DNA from: CAYLYM01 sp964387645
Lineage (GTDB): Bacteria > Calditrichota > Calditrichia > RBG-13-44-9
Assembly (NCBI GenBank): GCA_964387645.1
Contig: CAYLYM010000080.1
Location: 1-17,851 of the forward strand
Direction of reading: 5' to 3'
DNA length: 17,851 nt
In this document: positions 7,927 through 16,000 of the stretch, one piece after another
How the letters are laid out: each line of letters opens with the position of its first letter
How positions within the stretch are numbered: position 1 is the first letter of the stretch
Position numbers and translations under genes: made by a program
Notes under the pieces: model-generated
The model's database searches: none
What the model was told of the DNA's origin: nothing
What the model saw: only the letters and a program-made list of their open reading frames with translations

Positions 7927-9048
7927 TCAACAGAGTTAAAGAGAGCAGTGGCATAAAAAAAGCGCCGAAAACTGCATAAGCGAATTGAGCTTTTTTCACC
8001 GTTAACCATAACAGGGGCAATGATCCGAAGGAAATGACCCAAACGTAAAATTTGTAAGGTGAGGTTTTTTCTCAAGTCGCTGATTTGCCCGTCAATTCCA
8101 GATGGTTTTCGCTGTAACCGGAGAAAATCGGCGAAGAGATAAGGCGCGCTTTGCCAAACTCCTAATAGACTGGAATATACCGCCCCCCAAAAGTCCAGGA
8201 GAAAAGTGAATCTTCCAGGTGGTCCTATAATTTGTTCCAATTGTCGTGCCAATATCGGTGCTACCTTAACGCCGCTACCTTGAATCTCGACTCGTGAGCC
8301 GATAATAATCATTGCTATGCCGAAAAGGGCCGTCATGAAATAAGCAACACCCAAATCCCAGCGGCAGGTTATCAGTCCAGTAAAGCCTTCTCTTCGTTCT
8401 TCTTGAATCCAATAACCATAGGATAGCAGGGTCACCGTTCCACCGACGCCGCCCAAAATGCCTAATGTCCAGCCCAAACCGCCAGTCGGAATCTTCGGAG
8501 GAAACAATCCTCGTCCGATGGCAACCCAATCCGGTTGAATAAAAATTGCTGTGAATATCACCGCTACGAACACTATTCCGATAAAAAGCGTCATCAATCT
8601 TTCGAAAAGCTTAAAACCACCCCTCAGAATAATAGTTAAACCGATCAAAGAATGGATTATTCCCCAATAAATTTTGGAAGAGTCAGGATTCTGGGATAAT
8701 GGAAATAAGGCGGTTCCAGCAACGCCACAGGCATTCACCAGTGCACCGCCGGTGAGGAAAGTCCATCCTAAAAAATAAATCGCGAAAATCCACTTGATCC
8801 ACCTGCCCAAATGCCATACCCAGCCTTCCAACATGGTCTTTCCGGTGGTCAGTTGCCAGCGGGCGATGCCTTCTTCGTTAAGAAAGCCTTTGAGGAGTGC
8901 ACCTGCNNNNNNNNNNCATTCCCACATCCGAACCGTCCAGAGCGGCTGTTAATAAGTCTCCCGCACCCACTCCGGTCGCGGCCACCAGAATACCCGGCCC
9001 AATTACTGAAATGATTTTCCGGGATTTAGATTTTCGATTGGATCTCAT
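7907..9048 (-). CDS. Nramp-related metal transporter, broken by gap and frameshift
   Basis: Two breaks split one Nramp-family gene. The first 44 codons, from the ATG at 9048, contain GPGILVAATGVGAGD. Then 10 undefined bases (8907-8916) put the rest out of frame. The reading resumes as AGALLKGFLNEEGIARWQL and runs through several membrane helices (YLFADFLRL near the end). After the six-A run at 8065-8070 the frame becomes nonsense up to 7887. Dropping one A restores YKFYVWVISFGSLPLLWL and a family-like ending with FGAFFMPLLSLTLL, stopping at 7907-7909. The repaired protein has 376 residues plus those lost in the gap, close to the family size. The metal-binding DPGN and MPH motifs of classical MntH are absent (TGVGAGD and YGYWIQE stand there), so this is a divergent branch whose substrate is uncertain. 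Either break may be an assembly error or real decay. Confidence 0.8.
8907..8916. other. Assembly gap (10 N)
   Basis: Ten undefined bases fall inside the Nramp gene, exactly at a codon boundary of the upstream part. Continuity with the downstream reading frame needs a multiple of three, so ten is a placeholder and the true length differs. By comparison with the family, several residues of the second membrane helix are missing. Confidence 0.9.
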
Positions 9049-9096
9049 AAAATAATTTAATCAGTTCTGTGGTGTTTTTTCAAGTTTTAATCTCAA

Positions 9097-9296
9097 GCAG
9101 GAACCACTTCTTGTAGCGAACAAATCCCCCCACTATCAACGGGTTGAACGGTAGGAGCCGCATCTTGCTACGAATTGGTATTGTTATTCGTGGCTGGAAG
9201 CCACTCCTACCGGTTGGGGATGGTCTATTCCATTCGGAGTAGGGATGCTCCTCCTACCTGACGATAAAACTGGTGGGAGTCGCATCTTACAGTGAA
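9097..9296. repeat. Cluster of five REP-like units
   Basis: Five related 24-25 nt units lie at 9097-9120, 9151-9174, 9187-9210 (inverted), 9233-9257 (inverted) and 9273-9296. The common pattern is GTAGGAG at one end, a CGCATCTTG-like middle and CGAA at the other. Units two and three face each other and form a 60-nt hairpin-like pair. Identity between units is partial, about 17 of 24 positions between the first two. They resemble repetitive extragenic palindromes, which are moved by RAYT transposases; none is in the window. The last unit contains the stop codon of the neighbouring sulfatase gene. Confidence 0.6.
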
Positions 9297-10621
9297 TGAA
9301 TCTGTATGAATTTTTCGATAGCTGTTCTCATTTCAGCCGCTTTTTGCGGATTTTTCTCAATAAGATTCTGGGATTCCAATGGGTCTTCTACCAAATCAAA
9401 TAAATATTCTCTGCCATCAACATCTTTAATATATTTCCAGCGATCATCTCGAACCGCCATTTGTTTTCGGTACTGGAAAAACAAATATCGATTTGGCAAT
9501 TTTTGATTCTTGAAGATCACGGCAGAAATGTCTCGGCCATCAAGTTCTCGAGTGGGGAGCGGAGATCCGGTAATCGATGCCAGTGTCGGAAAAATATCCA
9601 AACTACTACATACCTGATCCCGCTTTTGATATGGCGCTATTCGACCTTTCCATTGCATCAGGCAAGGAGTTTTTATTCCCCCTTCCCACAGGGTGGCCTT
9701 CTCTCCCCGGTAAGGATGATTACTCCCGCCGTAATCATAATCACCGCCATTATCGCTTAAGAATATGACCAGAGTATTTTTTTCCAGATGGAGGTCTTTC
9801 AAAGTGTTCAAAACAATACCAATATTTTTATCTAAATTTTCTACCATAGCCGAATAGACTTCCCGGGAGTTTTTGGACTTTGGAGGTAAGTTTGGGTATT
9901 CAGGTGGAGATTGCAGTAAATTACCTTCTGGACATTTCCCATAGTGTGGTGCATTATAGGCCAGATAAAGGAAGAATGGGAAGTTACGGTTTTTCTTTAT
10001 GAACTTGACAGCTTCAGTCGTTAAAAGGTCGGTGGCAAATCCTTCTTCGGAAATCAAACTTTTATTCCTGAACAAAGCTGGTTGAGTACGATAGGTATGT
10101 AGATAGTAATCAATACATCCAGGTAAAAATCCATAAAAGTAATCGAATCCAAATTTATTGGGTCCAAAATCGGGCTGACCATGTCCCAGATGCCATTTTC
10201 CAATTAATGCAGTTCGATAACCCTTCTGTTTGAGTAACTGGGCAATGGTAATTTCTTCTTCTGGTAAATGTTTATCATCATGTTTACCGGGCATAAGCGG
10301 GGCATGGAATGCTTTATCGATTCGGTAATGATATCGCCCGGTAAGCAGACCGTATCTGGACGGGGTACAAACAGGTGCGGTAACGTAAAAATTATTAAAC
10401 TGGATGCCATTTTTTCCTATCGAGTCAATATTGGGAGTTGAAATATCACTACCGTAAAGACTTACATCCCCAATGCCCTGATCGTCGGTAAATATCAGAA
10501 TAATATTAGGGAGATTTTGATTTGAAGTGCACCCGGTTTTAAAAAATATGGGACTTAATGTCAATCCCGCTCCTGTCAAAATCTTCAGAAATGTTCGACG
10601 AGATATTTCCTCGTGTTTCAT
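9287..10621 (-). CDS. Tat-exported S1-type sulfatase (CTPSR)
   Basis: The start is placed at the ATG at 10621 (444 residues), because GAGGTGG lies just upstream and the product then begins with a twin-arginine signal, SRRTFLKILTGAG (residues 7-19); a longer frame adds 21 implausible residues. A cysteine at 31 after KTG might be lipidated. Sulfatase landmarks are metal ligands D46-D47, the formylglycine motif CTPSR with C85, GKWHLG with K142 and H144, H226 in NAPH, D290-N291 in LSDNGG and K308. The C-terminal DRWKYIKDVDGREYLFDLVEDPLESQNL is the usual sulfatase tail. The enzyme hydrolyses sulfate esters after C85 is converted to formylglycine by a maturase that is not in this window. The propeller gene ends 96 nt upstream and may share a transcript. 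Its stop codon lies inside a REP-like unit. Confidence 0.92.
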   Translation of the reverse strand: MKHEEISRRTFLKILTGAGLTLSPIFFKTGCTSNQNLPNIILIFTDDQGIGDVSLYGSDISTPNIDSIGKNGIQFNNFYVTAPVCTPSRYGLLTGRYHYRIDKAFHAPLMPGKHDDKHLPEEEITIAQLLKQKGYRTALIGKWHLGHGQPDFGPNKFGFDYFYGFLPGCIDYYLHTYRTQPALFRNKSLISEEGFATDLLTTEAVKFIKKNRNFPFFLYLAYNAPHYGKCPEGNLLQSPPEYPNLPPKSKNSREVYSAMVENLDKNIGIVLNTLKDLHLEKNTLVIFLSDNGGDYDYGGSNHPYRGEKATLWEGGIKTPCLMQWKGRIAPYQKRDQVCSSLDIFPTLASITGSPLPTRELDGRDISAVIFKNQKLPNRYLFFQYRKQMAVRDDRWKYIKDVDGREYLFDLVEDPLESQNLIEKNPQKAAEMRTAIEKFIQIHSL

Positions 10622-10717
10622 TTTTATCCACCTCAACTTTTTATAAAATTTCTTAAGATAATTTTGGTATCTGTCATCCAGCATCGGTTAATGAAGTTAT
10701 TCGAAACAAAAATATTT

Positions 10718-12035
10718 TTAGATCACACCAGACAAATTAGCGATAAAGACTTGCCGGGAACCTTCTGGTGCGCCATTGAAACACACTTTCTGGTAATCCC
10801 TACTCCAGGCAGGATGAGGATCCAGACGAAGCGTCCCTTTCCCTTTACCCAGTGTATAGATCGTACAAATATTTTCTTCCTCATCGGCTATCAAGTCAAC
10901 CAGACGGATGGGTATTTCTTCATTTAGCAGACTCACCGGTTCGCCTGGATAGGCATCGGTGACCAGGTATTTGCCATTTCCGCTGACGGATGGATGTCCA
11001 CTCCCCAGCCGTTTTTCGCTCAAAACAGTAAAATCGCTACCATCGTAACATACCATGCAAAAACGCAAGGTTTTTTTGTCCGGTTTCAGATTGGCCACAA
11101 TATGTTCACCATCAGGATGCCAGTTGGGATGATGGCCGCCTGGTGCCCATTGTTCACGTGTAATAACCTGCCGAATGTCGCTGCCATCTGTCTTAAAAGT
11201 GAAAAGTTGTGGATTCCATTTTCCTTTTCTGTCAGGAAATATGCAGCGTAATACTTGCATGATACGTGCATTTTGTTTATTGAACTTAGTATGGAAAAAA
11301 TAAAAAGTTCCATCTTTATAATATATAATATTCAGGATCGGACACTTTGGCGGCGACAGCAGCCAGGCTCACCAGGAGAGTTTTCTCATTGGTATGCAAA
11401 TCGGTTCGCCAGATACCCTCGTCTTCTGCTGCTCCCAGCGGTAAACTGGGTGGATTCTGCGGATCCTCTGGTACCCCGTATCCCCGCTGGGTTACGTTAA
11501 TTAAGTCAAGGGGAAATCCCATAACACATGATTCATCCGGAGCAATATGATACATCGGTCCGGCAAAAGCTATGGCCGTGCCATCCTCCAGATTAATCCT
11601 GACACATACAGCCTTGTCGTCAATAATGTCATTGGTGTAGAGGTTGCGGTCCGTTTTCCCCCAATTTAAATTAGCGCCGAGTTGAAATCTCCAGTCTTTA
11701 GTGGTGTACACTGTCTCAATGGTATGCTCCTCAAGATCAATCACGCACACATCAGCCGTTTCTCCTCTTACCGGATCGTGATCCTGGAAAGAAAAACGGG
11801 TTAATGCTAAATACCGCTGTGAAGGACTGAAAGGACAGACATCATAAAAGGTGTGGATATAATAACCGTTTTCAGGAGTCACACAGGTGACTTTTCCCAT
11901 TGTTTTCCTCAGACGGTAAGGACAGAATTTGAATTGTTTTTTATTGGATGCAGGACGAGTGCAGGACCACCCGCCAGGAATGGTAGCCGTTGTCAGAAAC
12001 CCAGCAGAGTTTTGGAAAAACTTTCGGCGGTCCAT
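10718..12035 (-). CDS. Tat-exported beta-propeller protein, frameshifted
   Basis: Two adjacent frames are pieces of one gene. The first, from the ATG at 12035 (AGGAG 7 nt before it), gives 239 residues starting MDRRKFFQNSAGF, a twin-arginine signal, and stops at 11316. The second continues in another frame as YYKDGTFYFFHTKFN through to the stop at 10718. The switch lies in the A/T run at about 11318-11333. Removing one base gives a continuous 438-residue protein. Repeats such as APGGHHPNWHPDGEHIV, GSGHPSVSGNGKYLV and DPHPAWSRDYQKVCFN are WD40/PD40-like propeller blades with conserved histidines. This recalls periplasmic TolB-like propellers and oligogalacturonate-lyase-like (PL22) enzymes; I cannot choose between a lyase and a binding protein. 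The sequence looks richer in G+C than the sulfatases to its right. It may be a pseudogene or a sequencing error. Confidence 0.75.
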
Positions 12036-12679
12036 AAAACACTCCTGTTTTTCTGAGAATCAAAAGCTCTTTGTTTTTTCAAAAGGAAAATAAAAATTAG
12101 AAATGGAAAATTGAAAATAAAAAATTTAAAATTAAATTATTTTTGAATAAAATTTCAACCACTTCAAATTTAACTAAACGATTATTTTTTTACTTAAATT
12201 TTTTTTAGTTATTCAAAATCATAAGGTAATTTTCACAACAAGGTAGACTTACTAACTTAATGTTTTAGCTTTTAGATATTTTTCTCACAATATTTTACTT
12301 CTTTTACCATTCGCTGCAAGGGATTTTAAATATAAACTTATAGTCGGGACAGTTTCAAAATGCAATAATATCTTTTAGCGCTTCTTTATGGGCCTTTACT
12401 CTTTCTCTTTTCTCAAACTACTTCAAACCCAAATGTACTTCCACATTATCTTCTGCCTGAATTCCTCAAAAACCTCTCGCCAATTGTGGGCCTAGTTTTT
12501 TCTATGGATAGCCAACAACTCAATATTTTCCAATGCTCATCAAGCCTTATGCCCGGTCACCAGTAGACAAAATTTATGTCTATTTCTAACAAACAGTGTA
12601 TTTTTAAATGTTTAAAAAATTTGCTTCAATGAATTCTCAGCTCACTTCAGTCTTATATAAATCATCTATTACTTTCCCA
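12036..12679. other. Long A+T-rich intergenic region
   Basis: No intact gene is seen in these 644 bases. The part next to the propeller gene is almost pure A/T, and no promoter stood out. Near the sulfatase end (12601-12618) an A/T-only 8-bp inverted repeat could serve as a weak terminator. A minus-strand stretch around 12310-12450 reads as charged, protein-like sequence but with several stops, and I cannot identify it. Confidence 0.45.
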
Positions 12680-14092
12680 CTATTTTTCTTTTGAAGGATC
12701 ATAGTCTGGATTAATCAAAGGCATTTGCGCATTCACCTCTTCCCGCCATTCGATCAGCTTTCGATGTAATTCTATTGCCTTCTCAGGCTCATCTTCGACA
12801 AGATTTTTTGTTTCACCAATATCTTCTTTTAAATTATACAATTCTAAGTGATGATCTTCAAAAAACTCAATAAGTTTATAATCTCCATCTCGAATTGCAC
12901 TATAAGGCGTTGCTCCCTGCGTATGATAATGGGGATAATGCCAGTAAATATAAATTGCTTCTCGTTTAAATTTTCCTTCTTTTGTTAATAGAGGTACCAG
13001 ACTCACTCCATCCACAGGTTCTTTCCAATCGATACCTGCCATCTCTATAATTGTAGGGAATAAATCAATTCCTATTACAGGGTCAGTACAAACACTACCG
13101 GGTTCCACTACGCCAGGCCAACGAATAATTAGCGGGACTCTAACACCCCCTTCATAAACTGTCCCTTTCCCGCCACGCAGGGGCCAGTTAGAAGTCGGTC
13201 CCAGTAATCCCCCATTATCAGAATGAAAAATAATAACAGTCTTTTCATACAGCCCTAATTCTTTTAATTTTTTAACAATTCTGCCAACACTCTCGTCCAC
13301 ACTTTCTATCATTGCAGCATATACTGGATTGGATTGACCATGATCACCCGGTTTATTCTGATATTTAGCAATCAATTCTTCCTTAGCTGCTAATGGTTTA
13401 TGTACCGCATAATGGGCAAAATAGAGAAAAAACGGTTGATCTCGATTCTGATCAATAAAGTTGAGTGCCTCATCTGTTAAACGGTCTGTTAAATATTCTC
13501 CTTTTTTTCGATTATTCAAATGAGGCATCTGATAAGGGTCAAAATAACCGTGAATTGGACGTCCCCAATAAGACCCTGCAATATTGATATCAAATCCCTG
13601 ATTGAGTGGATAATACACTTCTTCAACATCATTATTATTTGTTAAATGCCACTTTCCAATACTTGCAGTCGCATATCCTTCTTTTTTCAATACTTCTGCA
13701 ATAGTAACTTCCTCTAAAGGTAAATATTTCGTCCAATCCGGCACTTTTAGTTTGGCATGCGGAGAACGATGCCCTGAAATCCAGTCCGTCAGATGTAACC
13801 TTGCGGGATATTTACCGGTAAGAATAGCAGCTCGACTTGGTGAACAAACCGTACAAGCAGAATAAGCATCAGTGAATCGCATACCCTGAGTAGCTATCTC
13901 ATCAATATTAGGAGTTTCATAATATTTACTACCATAACAATGAAGATCCCGCCACCCTAAATCATCAATAAGTATTAATACAAAATTTAATTTTTCTCCT
14001 GAGAATGTGTTCTTTGCATTCAACAAAAAGGGAGATGTAAAAGCCATCACTCCTATTTTTGCCATAAAATCTAAAAATTCTCTTCGATTCAT
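12680..14092 (-). CDS. Tat-exported S1-type sulfatase (CSPSR)
   Basis: The start is placed at the ATG at 14092 (470 residues), preceded by AAGGGG, so that the twin-arginine signal NRREFLDFMAKIG is at the very N-terminus; a longer frame from 14143 would begin upstream of the predicted transcription start. Landmarks are D43-D44, the formylglycine motif CSPSR with C83, GKWHL with K147 and H149, H231 in YAVH, D292-N293 in HSDNGG and K309. The segment between the active-site helix and IAEVLKKEGY (GHRSPHAKLKVPDW) and the HYAVHKPL motif resemble sulfatases acting on galactose-type sulfated glycans; this assignment is tentative. The next sulfatase in the locus is clearly related. The gene stands behind its own 451-nt upstream region with a possible promoter and operator. 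Confidence 0.93.
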   Translation of the reverse strand: MNRREFLDFMAKIGVMAFTSPFLLNAKNTFSGEKLNFVLILIDDLGWRDLHCYGSKYYETPNIDEIATQGMRFTDAYSACTVCSPSRAAILTGKYPARLHLTDWISGHRSPHAKLKVPDWTKYLPLEEVTIAEVLKKEGYATASIGKWHLTNNNDVEEVYYPLNQGFDINIAGSYWGRPIHGYFDPYQMPHLNNRKKGEYLTDRLTDEALNFIDQNRDQPFFLYFAHYAVHKPLAAKEELIAKYQNKPGDHGQSNPVYAAMIESVDESVGRIVKKLKELGLYEKTVIIFHSDNGGLLGPTSNWPLRGGKGTVYEGGVRVPLIIRWPGVVEPGSVCTDPVIGIDLFPTIIEMAGIDWKEPVDGVSLVPLLTKEGKFKREAIYIYWHYPHYHTQGATPYSAIRDGDYKLIEFFEDHHLELYNLKEDIGETKNLVEDEPEKAIELHRKLIEWREEVNAQMPLINPDYDPSKEK

Positions 14093-14141
14093 ATTTTGCC
14101 CCTTTTTATAAAAACTTTTCATTTTGCCGGATACTAAAATC

Positions 14142-14170
14142 ACTCTAAAAAATGATACTTTTCAAATCAA
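14142..14170 (-). promoter_or_regulatory. Possible promoter of the CSPSR sulfatase gene
   Basis: On the minus strand TTGATT (14165-14170) and TAGAGT (14142-14147) stand 17 nt apart. Each matches the sigma-70 consensus at four of six positions, so this is a weak candidate. Transcription would start near 14135. Confidence 0.25.
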
Positions 14171-14190
14171 ACCTGGCACATTAATAACAG

Positions 14191-14200
14191 AAACCGGTTT
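14191..14200. promoter_or_regulatory. Perfect palindrome AAACCGGTTT, possible LacI-family operator
   Basis: A 10-bp perfect palindrome with a central CCGG lies 21 bp upstream of the candidate -35 element and about 100 bp before the sulfatase start. Sites of this form are typical of LacI/GalR-family regulators of sugar genes. No second copy and no regulator gene were found in the window. Confidence 0.35.
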
Positions 14201-14288
14201 AAGATTTAAGAAGACGCTATGGAAACAAATTCTTTATTAATTCTTGCTTCATACTGGAAGCGATCTCTTTCTTAACATTCATTTTTTT

Positions 14289-14346
14289 CCTGGCGGAGCA
14301 ACCGAGCAATCAAATCGGACAGAAGAGAAAGTTCTCTCCCGCCTGG
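14289..14346. repeat. Multi-branched stem structure
   Basis: CCTGGCGG (14289-14296) faces CCGCCTGG (14339-14346) with seven of eight pairs. Inside are two further hairpins: CCGA/TCGG (14302-14305 with 14315-14318) and AGAGA/TCTCT (14324-14328 with 14333-14337, loop AAGT). The element is richer in G+C than its surroundings. It could be a structured RNA or a mobile palindrome; it matches no RNA family that I recognise. Confidence 0.35.
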
Positions 14347-14490
14347 TTTTCCACCAAATTTCCTTATTAAAAAAGATATTTAAAAAATATTTACCATTTC
14401 CATAGGGAAATCGATACCCCCTCTGCTGAAATCAAAACATTTTCATTTAATTATGATTGTTCTTCTTTCCAATTTGGCAGATTTTTCCCA

Positions 14491-14512
14491 AAATAATGGA
14501 ACAACATTATTT
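14491..14512 (-). terminator. Weak hairpin after the CAPTR sulfatase gene
   Basis: AAATAATG (14491-14498) pairs with CATTATTT (14505-14512) over a 6-nt loop, 32 nt beyond the stop codon. The stem is A/T-rich and no strong T-run follows, so it is only a possible terminator. Confidence 0.3.
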
Positions 14513-14543
14513 AAGCTACTTCTCTTGTATATTACCGGAGCAT

Positions 14544-15962
14544 TCAATCTCCACGATACTCAGGATTTAATTGTGTGGGAATAGGAGCCTTTAATTCTTT
14601 TTGCCACTGTTTCAATCTTTCATAAAGCTTATCTCTTATTTCAGGAAATCTGGAAGCAAGATTATTCTGTTCTCCGATATCCTTTTCAAGGTTGTACAAT
14701 TCCAGCGCTCCATCTTCATAATAAACAATTAATTTCCAATTTCCCATTCTTATGGCTGCAGCTGGCCTTGTTCTAAAATAAGGATCACGAGCACCCTCAG
14801 CCTTTCCTTGCAGATAAGCAGGAAAATGCCAAAAAAGAGCATCCCGCTTTAAAGTCTTTTCGCCTTTCAGAAGCGGTACAATGCTCATGCCATCAATAGG
14901 TTGATTGACCGGTTTTTTAATTCCAGCAATTTCCATAATCGTCGGGAAAAAATCTACACCAATAACCGGAACATCACACCTGGAATTAGGCTTAACCACT
15001 CCAGGCCAACGTACTACCAGCGGTACTCGTATCCCTCCTTCATATAACATCCCTTTACCACCACGTAAAGGTTCCTGAGAAGTTATTCTTTTAACTCCTC
15101 CATTATCGGAAAATATAATAACCACCGTGTTTTTTTCTAACTTCAAATCTTTCAAAGTTTTCAATATCAAGCCAATCCCATGATCCACAGATTCAATCAT
15201 TGCTGCATAAACTGGATTGTTCTGTCCATGACTACCTGGTTTATTCTTATATTTCTGGATCAATTTCTTTTTAGCTTGCAAGGGAGTATGCACCGCATAA
15301 TGGGGAAGATATAAGAAAAAATGCCTGTCTTTATTCTGCTGGATAAATTTGATGGCTTCATTGGTTAAACGATCAGTTAGATATTCACCCTTTGGACCAT
15401 CTGGTAAATCTTTATTTTTATAAGGACTGAAATAACTTTTGGGATGACCCGAAATATTTCCACCAATATTCACATCAAATCCCTGGGCAATCGGACCTGC
15501 TTCCGGATCATTCCCTAAATGCCATTTCCCTATACTTGCCGAAACATAACCAGCTTCTTTTAACACTTCTGCAATGGTGATTTTATCCGGATCAAGCACG
15601 GTCTTATTGGGGATTGGTATTAATTTACGAAGCGAAGCTTTGCCTCGATCTGAATTCCCTACTGTATATATCCCATGGCGTGGAGTATACTGTCCTGTTA
15701 AGAGTGAAGCTCTGGTTGGAGCACAATTCGGTGCATTGGTATACGCATTTGTAAAAACCATCCCCTCTTTCGCAAGTCTATCCATATTTGGGGTTTCATA
15801 ATAGGTACTTCCCATAAAGCCAGCATCTTTCCAGCCAAAATCATCAATCAAGATAAAAACGATATTAGGTGGTCTTTTTCTACTATAAGCTCCCATTAAA
15901 TATTGAAAAGGAATGGTAGCTGAACTGAGAGCTACCCAACGGAGGAACGTTCTTCTCTTCAT
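14544..15962 (-). CDS. Tat-exported S1-type sulfatase (CAPTR)
   Basis: The start is placed at the ATG at 15962 (472 residues), with GAGG about nine bases upstream and the twin-arginine signal KRRTFLRWVALSSA at the N-terminus. An ATG at 16001 in the same frame overlaps the stop of the preceding gene as TAATG and could allow coupled initiation, but it adds 13 residues before the signal. Landmarks are D40-D41, the formylglycine motif CAPTR with C80, GKWHLG with K146 and H148, H225 in YAVH, D286-N287 in FSDNGG and K303. Long stretches match the sulfatase starting at 14092 (EYLTDRLT, KPG-HGQ-NPVYAAMIESVD), so the two are paralogues, although the insert after the active-site helix differs. It is probably the last gene of the three-sulfatase operon. 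Confidence 0.93.
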   Translation of the reverse strand: MKRRTFLRWVALSSATIPFQYLMGAYSRKRPPNIVFILIDDFGWKDAGFMGSTYYETPNMDRLAKEGMVFTNAYTNAPNCAPTRASLLTGQYTPRHGIYTVGNSDRGKASLRKLIPIPNKTVLDPDKITIAEVLKEAGYVSASIGKWHLGNDPEAGPIAQGFDVNIGGNISGHPKSYFSPYKNKDLPDGPKGEYLTDRLTNEAIKFIQQNKDRHFFLYLPHYAVHTPLQAKKKLIQKYKNKPGSHGQNNPVYAAMIESVDHGIGLILKTLKDLKLEKNTVVIIFSDNGGVKRITSQEPLRGGKGMLYEGGIRVPLVVRWPGVVKPNSRCDVPVIGVDFFPTIMEIAGIKKPVNQPIDGMSIVPLLKGEKTLKRDALFWHFPAYLQGKAEGARDPYFRTRPAAAIRMGNWKLIVYYEDGALELYNLEKDIGEQNNLASRFPEIRDKLYERLKQWQKELKAPIPTQLNPEYRGD

Positions 15963-16000
15963 TTTAGAACCTCTTATGGCATTAAAATAATTTAACCTCA

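Larger units (their letters stand above)
14093..14543. other. Regulatory-looking intergenic region between sulfatases
   Basis: No gene is seen in these 451 bases. They hold, from right to left, a hairpin behind the upstream sulfatase (14491-14512), a small A/T stem at 14396-14411, a G+C-richer branched structure (14289-14346), a perfect AAACCGGTTT palindrome (14191-14200) and a possible promoter (14142-14170). This suggests that the sulfatase starting at 14092 is separately controlled. Confidence 0.5.

Noticed and set aside
7887..8064. Nramp C-terminus as read in the unrepaired frame to 7887
   Set aside because: The reading is rich in R, S and C without membrane helices, while the neighbouring frame gives the expected hydrophobic ending.
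9097..9296. CRISPR array
   Set aside because: The units are few, diverged, in both orientations and unevenly spaced, which fits REP-like palindromes and not direct repeats with spacers.
12310..12450. Charged, protein-like minus-strand reading (for example EKRERVKAHKEALKD)
   Set aside because: It is interrupted by several stops in every frame and no family can be named. It might be a gene remnant, but that cannot be supported.
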